Origin: Suillus spraguei
Taxonomy: Eukaryota > Basidiomycota > Agaricomycetes > Boletales > Suillaceae
Length of the DNA: 64,000 nucleotides
Reading direction: 5' to 3'
NCBI GenBank assembly: GCA_016800925.1
Contig: JABCPU010000273.1
Span: 1-64,000, forward strand
Positions 22,028-32,689 of this stretch are shown in pieces. A model generated the notes under the pieces. It did no database searches. It saw only the letters and a program-made list of their open reading frames with translations, and was not told the DNA's origin. Positions within the stretch are counted from its first letter, which is position 1, and each line of letters starts with the position of its first letter. The translations under genes and the position numbers were made by a program.

Positions 22028-23861
22028 AGCACTCACACCCTATGACCCTGACACATGGGAGACTCGCCTCACACAAGCTGGACTCATTGATAGATACCCT
22101 CTCATTCCCGACGGACTTCATCAAGGCTTTATTCTTAATTTTCCTGTCATTACAACAACTCACACACCTCCCAACAAAGAATCTATCATTATCTATAAGA
22201 ATGAATTCCAATCTATTATCAATTCCGAACTCCAAAAACAAAGGTACATCGGCCCATGCACGGCTGCCGAAATCGAAACTCTCATTGGTCCATTCCAGTC
22301 TTCTCCCTTGTCTATTATTCCTAAACCTGGCAAACCAGGGCGCTTTCGTGTCATACAAGATTATTCGTTCCCTCACTCAGAAGCTACCACATTCCCTAAT
22401 CCATCAATTAATTCTTCTATTAATCCAGACGACTTTCCCAGTACCTGGGGAACGTTCCACTCGACCGCGCTTCTTATCAGTCGGTTGCCACCCGGATCAC
22501 AAATCGCAACAAGGGACGTTTCTGAAGCATACCGCACTATTCCCCTTCATCCCTCGCAATGGCCAGGCGCTGTTGTTCGAATATCTGACTCCGAATTTTG
22601 CATCGACACTTGTACATGTTTTGGGGTTTCGCCCTCGGCTGGAGCGTACGGACACCTCGCAGATGCAGGGCTTGATATTTTCAGATCGCAAGGTATTGGA
22701 CCAACGTCACGTTGGGTTGATGACCATCTCTTTTTTCGCATTCGGACAGAGTTCCTCGAACAGTATAACGAACAACGTCGACGCTGGCACATGGACATCA
22801 CAGAAAGAGGTCAACATCACGACGGCGGCAGAATATGGTTTGGAGGCCACATCTTTGATGATGGCACAATCGAACAATTTGACGAAGATTGTAGATTCCT
22901 GATTCTTGATCTATCAAACAGCTCTCCGCGATCGGCAGAAGACAAACTATTCTCATGTAATTTTGATGACATCAACAGGTCCTCTGCAGACACGCGCACC
23001 CCATGGGAAGCTCAGAAAGATGCTAACTTCACATACTGCAACCCATACATTGGCATCATGTGGGATCTTGCGCTGAACCTGGTCTATCTCTCAGATGAGA
23101 AAAAAGCGAAGTATAGTAGAGCAGTATGAGAATGGCAAGATCATACGACACATGTACTCCTTGACGTGCAAAAACTCCACGGCAAGCTTCTCAATGTGTC
23201 GTTGGTTCATCCTCGAGGCCGTGCGTACCTTACGAGCCTCGAGGTTATGCTGCGGGTTTGTCATAAGCATCCTTTCTTACCTCATCGGCCAGTTAAAGGC
23301 CTCGCAGAAGACATGCTTTGGTGGGCAGACCTCTTGCAACTTACCTTCCTTGGTCGCACCATTCTCAAACCACTCACCTTGCACAACCCAGCAGCATTCT
23401 CAGATGCGAGCTCAGGTGTCAGAATCGCAATCATCATTGGAGACAAGTGGAGGGCATGGAAGCTATATCCTGGGTGGGCTACCCTCGATGGACAGAAGGA
23501 CATCGGCTGGGCCGAAGCAGTCGGTTTCGAGCTTCTTGTTCGATACATTGTCGCCTTGGATAGACCGGAACGACACTTCCGGGTCTACGGCGACAACCAG
23601 GGAGTCATTGACAGATGGAAGAATGGTCGCAGCCGCAACGCAGCCGTCAATCAGGTATTCCGACGAACTTTCGAGTTCTTACACGGCCTCCCATCTTCAC
23701 ACTCTTTCCACCCAACATACGTTACCAGTAGTGCCAACCCAGCTGACGCCCCATCACGAGGGATTTATGCTAATGAAGGATCTCTCCTTACCCACCTCCC
23801 CATCCCCCATCCACTGCGCCGCTTCATCCATGATCCCTTTGATCCATCCACGCAATCCTGA
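21950..23861 (+). pseudogene. DIRS reverse transcriptase-RNase H, one in-frame TGA
   Basis: The frame overlaps the gag 3' end and starts near MIADISVQDVPPHLMEC (ATG about 21950). RT motifs follow: PKPGKPGRFRVIQDYS, RDVSEAYRTIPLHPSQW and the catalytic WVDDHLFF, the VDDH form usual in DIRS elements. A single TGA at 23127-23129 splits the frame between RT and RNase H. The same frame then resumes with EWQDHTTHVLLDVQKLHGK and the RNase H residues FSDASSG, WAEAVGFELL and VYGDNQ. The stop makes the copy inactive unless read through. Confidence 0.85.
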
Positions 23862-25191
23862 ATCATCCAAACAGTCCACCTCTGCGAGTCTGCCGTCTTC
23901 AGCACACCTACTATCCACCATACCTACCGCGTCCTTAGTGCCAACACATCGAGACGCCACTCCCCCAGCGAAGACTCTGCAACGGAAAGGAAAAGAACAA
24001 ACTCGTTTCGAAGCCCCATTAGTACTCACCAATGCGCTTGACAAACCTCAACCTTATAAGCCAGGACTGATTCCAATCACTTCCCCATTGCGCCCTCACT
24101 GTCTAGCGCGTGATCGGCTCAAACTCTGGTATCCAGTACAGAGCCGATCCATACGGAATGCAGACGGAAAAATCCTCGCTATTACGGACGAAGACTTACA
24201 ACGAGTACTAACGGTTATGAACGCATCTTGGGCTCAAGGAACCAAGGAATCATATGGAGCAGGCTTACTGGTTTTCCATGTTTTCTGCGACACTCGAAGC
24301 ATCCCAGAACTCCAGAGGTGCCCGGCAGACAATATCACCATTCTTACCTTCATAGCAAGCTGCACCGGCTCATATGCTGGAAAAACACTTGCCAATTATG
24401 TGTACGCAGTGCACGCCTGGCACATTCTTCATGGGCAGACCTGGAACATGCAACAACATGAATTAAAAACGGCACTTGACGGAGCAGCCAAACAAGCCCC
24501 AGCTCACTCCAAGCGTGCAAAAAGAGAACCGTTTACCATCGTGTCCATCCTTCAGATCCGCGACCATCTACAACTAGACACGCCTCTTGACGCAGCCGTT
24601 TTCGCATGTCTAACAGGCGCCTTTTACTCACTAGCGCGGCTTGGCGAGTTCACTGTACAATCCATCAAAGCCTTCAATGAAGGTGTTCCACTCATCAAAC
24701 GAGCGGATGTTCAGCTAGATTGTCAGGATCGCCATGGCTTACAAGTCTCTAAGATTCGCATTCCCCGCACGAAGACGTCAGTCAATGGTGAAGATGTATA
24801 CTGGGCGAGCCAAGCAGACGCGACTGACCCCATGCAAGCTTTACTCAAGCACTTCGAAGTCAACGATCCCGCACCCAGTGATCATATATTCGCATGGAAG
24901 CATCCCAAAGGCATGCGTCCATTGACGCGAGGAGCTTTCCTTCAAAGAATTGGGAGCATCGCCAAAAACGGTGGCTGCCCAGACCTCAAAGGTCATGGCA
25001 TCCGCATAGGAGGAACACTAGAGTATTTACTTCGAGGCGTTCCATTTGACGTCATCAAGTCTATGGGAAGGTGGTCAAGCGAAGCCTTTACCATCCATCT
25101 GCGCAATCATGCGGTCATAATGGCACCTTACCTTCAAGATACTCCAATCATCGAGCCCTTTACCCGTTATACTATGGCAAAGCTTCGCTAA
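23767..25191 (+). CDS. DIRS tyrosine recombinase, catalytic Tyr apparently lost
   Basis: The frame is open from 23095, but its first 220 codons are antisense-like overlap of the RNase H; the plausible start is the ATG at 23767 (or 23773), giving about 474 residues and the short overlap usual in DIRS. Tyrosine-recombinase landmarks are present: box-I Arg in ARLGEFT, Lys in RTKTSVNG, H-x-x-R in GHGIRIGG, and the GRW 23 residues after that Arg. Eight residues after the Trp, where the nucleophilic Tyr is expected, stands His (AFTIHLRNH). The enzyme should therefore be unable to form the DNA link, although the frame is intact. Confidence 0.85.
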   Translation: MLMKDLSLPTSPSPIHCAASSMIPLIHPRNPESSKQSTSASLPSSAHLLSTIPTASLVPTHRDATPPAKTLQRKGKEQTRFEAPLVLTNALDKPQPYKPGLIPITSPLRPHCLARDRLKLWYPVQSRSIRNADGKILAITDEDLQRVLTVMNASWAQGTKESYGAGLLVFHVFCDTRSIPELQRCPADNITILTFIASCTGSYAGKTLANYVYAVHAWHILHGQTWNMQQHELKTALDGAAKQAPAHSKRAKREPFTIVSILQIRDHLQLDTPLDAAVFACLTGAFYSLARLGEFTVQSIKAFNEGVPLIKRADVQLDCQDRHGLQVSKIRIPRTKTSVNGEDVYWASQADATDPMQALLKHFEVNDPAPSDHIFAWKHPKGMRPLTRGAFLQRIGSIAKNGGCPDLKGHGIRIGGTLEYLLRGVPFDVIKSMGRWSSEAFTIHLRNHAVIMAPYLQDTPIIEPFTRYTMAKLR

Positions 25192-25600
25192 ATCCAAGGT
25201 ACGTTTCGCCCTGCTCCTTATAAACAGGAGTCCAACCTTCGCCTGACGCGTCACTGGGCTCCTTAAGTGTTTGGGTATCACGGCTCACCTCGTCCTCTTA
25301 GATTCGGAGCGTTGTTTCTGGCCGGAACCCCCTTCGGGGCTTTGCCCAAATACCCACATGCTTATCTCACTCTCGTTGTTCCCAGTCAGATGATAGTATT
25401 TGTCCCGCAATACATTTGACTCTTCTTCTCTGTCCACAAAAGAAAATAGAATACATAGACTGAGGAATATTTGTGCACGGCACCAAAATATAAGTCTTAT
25501 ACTTAGTTTAGTAGAAGGACGGAGGCTTTTGAAGAACAATCCTTCTTATGATAGTCTGACCAATGGAAAATATAGCATATATCCAAGTTGAGTACTAGTT
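25192..25600. other. Probable DIRS 3' end, non-coding
   Basis: Contains the short inverted motif GTTTGGGTAT/AAATACCCA around a GC-rich stem (about 25270-25355), a candidate for part of the DIRS terminal structure. No gene. Confidence 0.4.
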
Positions 25601-27655
25601 GTTCGGCAGATGATAACTTAACTCTACACAATTACGAAAACACCGAGATGGCATTATGCCCATTATAGCAGCTCGACTCAACAGGAGGACGCTTTCGAGG
25701 AATCTGTTCCTCCTTGCTTTACCATTGTTTCCTGATGCCCGGAGCGATTGTCCGGTAATCCCACATGAATCACCCGCGTGGAACGTGCAAAATTGATCTC
25801 GAAATCTTCGGTTTCGTGAACCGTCTGTGGCTGCAAGTAGGATTCCCGAGCGATGGAGCTAAACAAGATATCAGTGGTCTCTTCTATTACCGTTGAGAAC
25901 GACTCACTTGGCAAGAAGACACGTAGCATATACTGTCAAGTCATGACGTCAGAACATTCCGTGCACTTGAGTTGATGACAAGAAAATTCTCACAGCCTCC
26001 AATAGGAAAACTCATATGGAGGTGGCTAATATCGAAACGGCGAACTGCCCACTGCATCTTGGTCAGAGTCGTGGTTAACGCGCGAGATGAAGCACTCACA
26101 AGCCCCACAGCGATAGATGCTGCTACACTACACCAGAATCAGTGGTACATATACATCATGTCAATAACAAGGAACTTGCGTTGTGATCAAACCTGTTTGC
26201 GAACAGAATATGATGAGTTTCGTGATTATCTGGTTCGTTCTGAGCAGAGACAATCAATTACAGAGGTTAATCTCATACTCGAACTAATTAATCACCTTGG
26301 CGATACAGTCCTGTGTTTGTGGAGAATATAGGCCAAAGTTCCAGCGATGAGAACATCATTGATTATTGAACAACCAAACGAGATCGAAATAGACCACTTC
26401 ATCCTTGTGAGTTGCATCCCGATCAAAGGCAGAACAAACTTACTATAACCATAGTGCAGTTGCCATTATGTAGTTCGAAGCTGTTTCGCATTTGAGAAAT
26501 GCCGACACTAATGAAATTGGACCTACATGCAGATTGCACCAAGAAGACCAAAAACTATTTTCGGCGAATAAGTAGCCATTATTCGTTGCAGGATAAACTA
26601 CCGCACCTTGCTCCATAAAACAAAATGCAATCTGATTGGCCCAATTAGTCGCTGTTTCCGAGGCAGCCAAATAAAGTGCCTACCAGAACGAATGAAATTC
26701 TCCATCTACCGTAGAGACCCTTCTCGACTTCATGTGCGCATCAGAAAGAAACATGACAGTAGTAAGTTAGTAGCACGTACGTATAAAAACTCTACGTATG
26801 AAAATGCCATGCACAAGGGACGTGGTCAAGGACTGTGGAACGACAGTGAACTTAGTAAGTGGAGACCGAGTAAAGACAAGCTCACTTACACCTATTGCGG
26901 TGTTAAGTGCCCATTCTCTGTCGTTCTGTCAGAAAGCGCCTTGACGAGTCACCGGTGATACTAACGTCAACATATGGCCCTTGAAATGGGATACATCCTC
27001 GAACTCCATCGTATGAACGCGCGAGATCAAAGCAGTAATTGCCCTAGCAGGACTTCCAGCAACCTGTACATACATTTTCCATGGAGACTCACATTTGAGC
27101 AGCTTGCATTGACCTGTAACGCAACGTCAATCTTTCCGTCAACTGCTGCATGTATAAGTAGCATGCATAATTGGAGATATTTACCAGATGAGGGCAACCT
27201 GTTCTGAACTGTCAGCGATTAACCCACGGCATGCAACGTAAATTCATACCAGGGCTTTGCTCTGCTTGCTTTCCTGAGACCGAATTCTACGTCTCCAGAA
27301 ATAGATCCAGACTTGTGCTGTCAAAATCAAGAAAACACTATCGGCCTTTGTCAGTATATCATATGCTTTTGGATGACACGATCATACAAAGATGATATAC
27401 CGAAACCAGTCATCAGGAAAGCCAGGTTTCTGCTAGCGAAATTGTAAGCTGCCGCTCCCTGAGCCATGGTGCGAACGTAGTTTCTGACTCAGATGTTTTC
27501 TGATTATCAGGATTCTGTGGAGGGTGAGATGTAGGTCGTAGAGTTTGAACCATCCAGAATGTTTTTGAGTAGTATCTGACATCGCTGTACTGCTAGTAAC
27601 CGCCTATGTAAAGCCGGTGAAGCTAGAACGCAAGGAGACATGAGCGTAGCGCTCA
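25600..27655 (-). pseudogene. Decayed membrane-protein gene, copy B
   Basis: Same orientation as copy A and inverted to copy C, to which it is more similar. Minus-strand segments include FLILTAQVWIYF (about 27330-27295), NWANQIAFCFMEQGAVVYP (about 26645-26590), NDVLIAGTLAYILHKHRT (about 26350-26300) and a tail beginning FLPSESFSTVIEETTD (about 25920). Stops and frame changes fall between them, and the exon preceding ANQIAFCF is broken relative to copy A. Interpreted as a pseudogene of a multi-pass membrane protein. Confidence 0.45.
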
Positions 27656-27715
27656 GCAGGGTTTGTTAACCATTTTTGAAACATTTGTCAGTTACTTAGT
27701 TACTTAGTTACTTAG

Positions 27716-28405
27716 TACTATCTTTGGCCCAGAGTTGCAAAATGGCCCGGAGTTGCAAATTACAACCTAGCACACTCATTTTCCACTCATTTCATTCACA
27801 CAATGATTCTAGAGTTTGGTTAGTACATAGCTTGCTGTACATATTTTTTATTCCATGAAAAATGGACTGGAAGTGCTTGCGGCAGCAAAATACTGTTCAG
27901 CATATGCACTTTCCACGCCAATCCATCGAAAGGAGGCTATTACATGCAGCAAAAAAATCAGAAAATTTAATGATAATTTCCTACAACCTTATAAAACTAC
28001 TCTGATTTTTTCTGACACGAGCACTGAGTTATGTTGAGAGATATAAGTGTTGTACTATCGATATGCATAGCGTGACAGGAGGTGTGAGCTTGTGTTCGGA
28101 GTTACAAATGGGATTCTTGAGTTTCGTTTGCAAATTGTCGGAGACTTAAAACGGCAATGTGACATAGTGTGACACGATGGCTTCTATGCGGGTGAGAATT
28201 TTTGCAAAACTGTGTTCAAACACTGTTTTGCACCGGCCTCTCTCTGGCAACATGGCCTTGACATATTTCCTTACTTTTTTTACATAGCATTAGAGTCTGT
28301 ACTAATTTCTACGTGCTCCTGTTGTTTTCTTGTTTTGATGTTGTGTAGTTGTTGTGTTATAAAAAACTGATCGAAACATTTTGCAACTCTGGGCCAAAGA
28401 TAGTA
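27716..28405 (+). mobile_element. Non-autonomous TIR element (MITE-like), TA ends
   Basis: About 690 bp bounded by the inverted repeat CTATCTTTGGCCCAGAGTTG (28 bp in all), with TA at each border. The TIR is partly repeated inside the left end (GGCCCGGAGTTGCAAA). It preserves no transposase; a 60-codon frame inside is not recognised. Left-flanking DNA holds a short TTACTTAG tandem repeat. Confidence 0.75.
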
Positions 28406-28601
28406 GTTGCATTCAAAGTAAGATTTGTAAGGCTGTGAAAATGTTGGTGAATTCTTTCAGACTCTATGGAACCTTTGGCAGACCCAATTGGAGTCTGAAA
28501 TCCAACTTTGATGTTAAGCATACAAGATGCCTGCAGAACGTCCACAACTACGGCGTTCACAATGAGTCAAAGCACGCACCAAGACCACTTACAATTCACT
28601 G

Positions 28602-29982
28602 ATGTCCACTGAGAGACCTTCGCGTCGTGGTAGAGGGAGGGGGTCTGTAAATCACGGTACGAGAGGACAAGGGAGGGCTGATCTACCCAATACCCCCCAA
28701 CCCACCCCTACCTCTACTACTGTCCATGATGATGCCCCTACTTCCAGGGTTTTGATTAGATGGGACTCTGGATGTACCACTACCCTTGTCCAATTCCTTG
28801 ACACCCACCCTACCCACTGCTGTGTACTATTTAATGAATCAAAGAAGGCACGTGATCCTACCATCAATGAGCCCTCTCCTTCTGGCAACAAGAGTAAAAT
28901 ATGGGCGGATATCACTCAACAGGTGTTCGAGAATGAGGCAGAGTATGGGAGTATGTACACTGAGGAGAAGAATAAATTCACACAGGCGGTGGGCAACCAC
29001 CTTTCCTAGTGCGCACCTTTCCCCCTCTCATATGTGTTAACTAACCACCAGATATTAGTCTTAGGACAAAATATAAAAAGTATTGCAGCCACTTCAGGCA
29101 GACTGGGGCTGGTGTTAACCCCCTGGATGCTAGCAGTGCAAAAAACTTGTGAGGTGCATTTTATTTGTTGTTTAAATTTATGAAACTAACTATAAAAATA
29201 TTACAGAGCAAGTCTTGCAGGAGTTCCCATGGTTCGACGTGCTAGATGGTCTCTGGAAAGACAACCTGGCATATGCGCTGACTACAATTTTGTCCGCGCT
29301 GGGGATAGACCATGCAAGTGGCATGGCCGCCCTTACCGCTGGGAAGAGCAAGGGCCAACAAACTATGCCCCCCCTCTTGTTCCTTCTCACGTTGATGGGG
29401 TCTCTGTAGAGATCCCTGACATCTTTTTCAACAGCACCCCCGGCCCAGTTGCCCAAGGGAAGGGGAAGGGGAAAGCCCCCACATCCCTGATTTTGACGAC
29501 AACAACAAACTGATGGACTTCATGAACTCTGCCCCCCACCCTAATGACGCCGACATTCACAATGTCCCCCACAATGCTGGTCATCATCCTATCATTGAAG
29601 ACGCCACAGATGACCAGTTGTGGCTGGGTTTGAGGAGCCGCAAGACAAAGTTCCGGAACATGGCGGTGAGGAAGATGGGTACACCATCCATCATCCGACT
29701 AAACGCCCTTACCCATCCCCCTCACCACCTCCTACATATGCACCTGACATCTCGACATTACCTTCCAGCGGCAAATTCCAATCACACACTGATCGCGCCA
29801 TCAATCGTGGTGCTCTGTGCTTGCCAAAACCACCTTCATCTATCGTGTCGTCATCTTCTTCCTCACTGTGCACGCATGCTACATCATCTACACCATCACC
29901 ATTGGCATCATGCACTTCATCCATCCCCAAGCCAAGCATCACCGCCCACAGAACATCACAAAAATCTAGTCAACCCAACTAG
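28602..29982 (+). pseudogene. PIF/Harbinger-associated Myb/SANT-like protein, decayed
   Basis: The first exon starts MSTERPSRRGRGRG and carries a SANT/Myb-like trihelix core (IWADITQQVFENEAEYGSMY). A second segment in another frame (29055-29150: LRTKYKKYCSHFRQTGAGVN) and a third after an intron ending at about 29203 (EFPWFDVLDGLWKDN) match the order seen in Agaricomycete Harbinger accessory proteins. The tail (GLRSRKTKFRNMAV...) continues in shifted frames to about 29982. Phases do not join without at least one frameshift, so the gene is probably dead. Its partner transposase fragment is on the opposite strand at 30877-32085. Confidence 0.6.
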
Positions 29983-29989
29983 GTGCTTC

Positions 29990-30560
29990 CCTATTTACTA
30001 ACTAGGAAAACTATCGTAAAGGTTTTTGTAAGCTTCCAAGTGGGAAAAGTTATCTCGAGGAACACGGTGCTCTTCCAGCCGAAGCTTACAAGCGACCAGT
30101 CTATCTTGGACAATGAGGCAATTCCACTAAATACTCAGAAGAAGACTAGACCTTCTATCATATGAAGAGAAGTTATCATAAAAGGAAACTATAGTAGAGC
30201 TCAGCAGGCAGGGTCTTGGGCCAGCACTGAGATCACGGATTGAACACCTGATGTTGCTCGTCCACCGTCTACTAGCAGCAGCAATGTAAGGCTGGGCCTG
30301 GTAGAGGTCTACTAACTACAAAAGACTATTGGTATGAAGTGCACTCAAATGAGCAAAGGGGAGAAGAATATCGCGACTTTTTTAGGGTCGGGCAAGACAA
30401 AACATTTTGTACTGGCCTCTAAGTACAAGTGCCTTTAGAGACGTGTACAGAAAGATGATAAGAGACTTCTAAGAGTTGTCTACAATAGTACTATCATTGA
30501 AGAGGAGTCTAGAAGAAAAGTGTGCAGCGGTATGCGAGTCAGAGTCCCCTAAAGTTCAAA
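29990..30560. other. Probable retrotransposon debris, no intact gene
   Basis: Lies between the Myb-like pseudogene and the LTR at 30566. It would be the internal side of that LTR, but no gag or pol motif is recognised. Confidence 0.3.
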
Positions 30561-30565
30561 CCTAA

Positions 30566-30828
30566 TGTCACAACCCACAAATGAATTAACGCAAGGGCAG
30601 AGACTAGGACTCAAACTAAGGTTATCACAAGAAGAGAGAGGAGCAAGGATGTCTTGGATTGCTACAGATGTAGATACAAGAGGTTTGAACTAAAGAAACA
30701 CTACAACGAAACTAGCTAACTATATATACATATTGAAACTGAGATATAAGCTGAGTCTGAAACTACTAGCCAATCATAAAATAGAAGTGAGAATTGTACA
30801 ATGTGATAGTTGTGACATAGTTATGACA
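30566..30828 (-). repeat. Putative second gypsy-type LTR (solo or fragment)
   Basis: A 263 bp block with TGTCATAAC...GTTGTGACA ends in minus orientation and a TATATATA run in the middle. It interrupts the 3' part of the Harbinger transposase remnant. No 5 bp duplication was found (CCTAA against TCATA), so borders are uncertain. Confidence 0.45.
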
Positions 30829-30876
30829 TCATATTCTAGAAGGTTCTGTGATCACATGACACTATCTTATCTTATC

Positions 30877-32085
30877 TTATCGGATAGCATCATAGAAGAT
30901 CTCTTTATCTTCATCAGGGAGTTCGGTGATAGAAGCAGATATAGGGATTTCAATAGGGTTAGGGTTTGCATCATGCTGTGCAAGCAAGGCAGTCATAACA
31001 TGATTAGTGCAGTTTGTGACAGATCCAACACCAACACCTGCCCACTGGCAGATATCCTGGTTTGAAGCTGCATTGCCATAGTGGCCAGCATGATTAAGAA
31101 AGATGGCGAGTTGCACAGCAACAGGAAGTTGGGGATTATTGGACTGATTATGGAAGATGGGATGGTTATCAATCTGATTGAGGATATCATCAAAAATGTC
31201 AGGATTGATATGTAGCTTCATCTGGAATAGGTCAGGGTGATGCTGAGCAAATTGATCAAGAAGCTGGATCTGTGGTGCCCACATAGGAGGCTCATCAGGA
31301 ATATGGAGAATGTGGGCTGTCTGCACCTCATCCCGAAGAGCTGTAAGAGAGCCAATAATACCAGCAAATTCAAATTGTTACAGTCGTATGTGCCCCTATT
31401 CATTCTTTCATTTCCTTTACTTTGCATATTACATAACATGACTTTGACTCATATGCTCAATGCATCTGTACTGTAGTTGCCTTCCGTCTTTGGATATGCA
31501 CTTATGTTCTCACATCTCTCTTTGTCCGTGCACCCATACTGGCCTATTTAAGCATGTTGTATTATGCTTGTATACTTTAATTTAATCTGACTGGGTTTTA
31601 CCTGGAACATCCTTTGCTTAGGTCTCCAACCTAAGTCGTCTTGAATCGTCTCTAAGTCTAAGCACTCCTTAGTCTTAGTCTCTATTCTCGTAGAACCTCT
31701 TAGACTTGTCTTTGAGGCTGAACCCTTGATAGTACTCGGAACGTGTTCCTTGTACTTTCACCCTGTCCTCTTCTGGACATTGTAGAACTTCCCAGCAGAC
31801 CATCTGTGTCTTTTCACTGTCGCTGGTGATGCCATCCCAGTTCGTAACACAAATTCTTCATGAATCAGAATTGAGCCGTCCAATGAGCCCAAACCGTCAG
31901 ATGTCTCAGACATAGGGGAGGGTGGGGAGGGGGTCCTAATAACACTGTCCCCCAGAGATAGAGGAGCCATCAGACAAACTAAGATCTCCTTCTGCTACAG
32001 CATGTTCAACCCAGGCCCTTGTAATATCCAAAGTAGTAGTATCTATCTGGTTGAGTAGTTCTTGATGGCGAGACTGGCGAGGCAT
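30877..32085 (-). pseudogene. PIF/Harbinger transposase, N-terminal half, split by a solo LTR
   Basis: On the minus strand the protein starts MPRQSRHQELLNQIDTTTLD at 32085. A one-base shift in a G run (about 31935) moves the frame to DSVIRTPSPPSPMSETSDG. The 31376-31849 LTR then interrupts after HEEF; across it the same frame resumes at EFAGIIGSLTALRDEVQTAH. The following part (HPIFHNQSNNPQLPVAVQL, NAASNQDICQWAGVGVGSVT) is the helix-turn-helix region that precedes the DDE domain in fungal Harbinger transposases. The catalytic domain is missing beyond 30877, where another LTR-like block begins. Not functional. Confidence 0.75.
31376..31849 (+). repeat. Solo gypsy LTR with 5-bp target duplication
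   Basis: A 474 bp copy of the LTR at 254-728 with TGTTAC...GTAACA ends, flanked by CAAAT at 31371-31375 and 31850-31854. It carries no internal region and lies inside the Harbinger transposase frame. Confidence 0.93.
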
Positions 32086-32362
32086 AGCAGTGGGTACGTT
32101 GTTATTGCATTATCTCACGTTATCTTGTGTCTGATCTGATCTAACCGAGTTTCAAGCAGAGTTTGAATTTTATGTGGTGTGTGTGTCTGCCACCTTTGCT
32201 GTGCCACGCAATGAGCACGCCACTGCTGGCGCCATGCATCAAGGCCCATGTCATGCATCTCTTCTTGACCTGCCCACTCCACCTTACACCTCATGTTATC
32301 ATGTCCCATCCAGAGGCAGACCCAGTCCCACGGCACCCCAAGATATCTACTTCCCCTCACTT

Positions 32363-32686
32363 TCACCATTCCAACGACCCACTTATCCAATGCTGATGCT
32401 GCACTCCTGTCTTCTTCTTGACCATCTCAATCATGTCATACCTCTTCCACGCTGTCTTGAAGTCCAGCACAAGCTCCTTGGGGTCCTTACCCTCAGGGTA
32501 CTTCACAATTGTGCTGCCGCCATTCAGGTACTTGGCCATACCCTCAGGGTACTTCACAATCATGCCGCCACTATTCAGGTACTTGGCCATACCCTCGAGA
32601 AGGTTCCCCCTGACTTCCATCAGGTCATACATGTCTGCATAGGCCATGTAAAACTTGCAGAGATGACCTTCCTGGTGTGTATTCAC
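32363..32686 (-). other. Unrecognised coding-like fragment with 51-bp duplication
   Basis: A 107-codon minus-strand frame (CKFYMAYADMYDLMEVRGN...) that holds a 17-residue tandem duplication (GMAKYLNGGSTIVKYPE). Frame preservation across the duplication suggests former coding use. No family recognised; may belong to decayed transposon DNA. Confidence 0.3.
32489..32590. repeat. 51-bp tandem duplication
   Basis: Two adjacent 51 bp units at 32489-32539 and 32540-32590, starting ACCCTCAGGGTACTTCACAA and differing at a few sites near the middle. Confidence 0.9.
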
Positions 32687-32689
32687 ATC

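Larger units (their letters stand above)
20388..25191 (+). mobile_element. DIRS-type tyrosine-recombinase retrotransposon
   Basis: Three overlapping reading frames in the DIRS order: gag with zinc motifs, RT-RNase H, then tyrosine recombinase. These elements integrate through circular DNA and leave no target-site duplication. Coordinates given are those of the coding part; terminal repeats were not resolved. A candidate inverted motif (GTTTGGGTAT at about 25270 and AAATACCCA at about 25348) lies 3' of the recombinase. The element sits between two copies of the decayed membrane-protein gene. Confidence 0.88.

Noticed and set aside
23095..23766. N-terminal 220 codons of the open frame that contains the tyrosine recombinase
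   Set aside because: This part overlaps the RNase H coding sequence in another frame and shows no family similarity; start placed at 23767.
30655..30720. Possible CCHC zinc knuckle (CYRCRYKRFELKKHY) in the region of the 30.6 kb LTR-like block
   Set aside because: Spacing is not C-x2-C-x4-H-x4-C and it lies inside a block with LTR-like ends; taken as chance.
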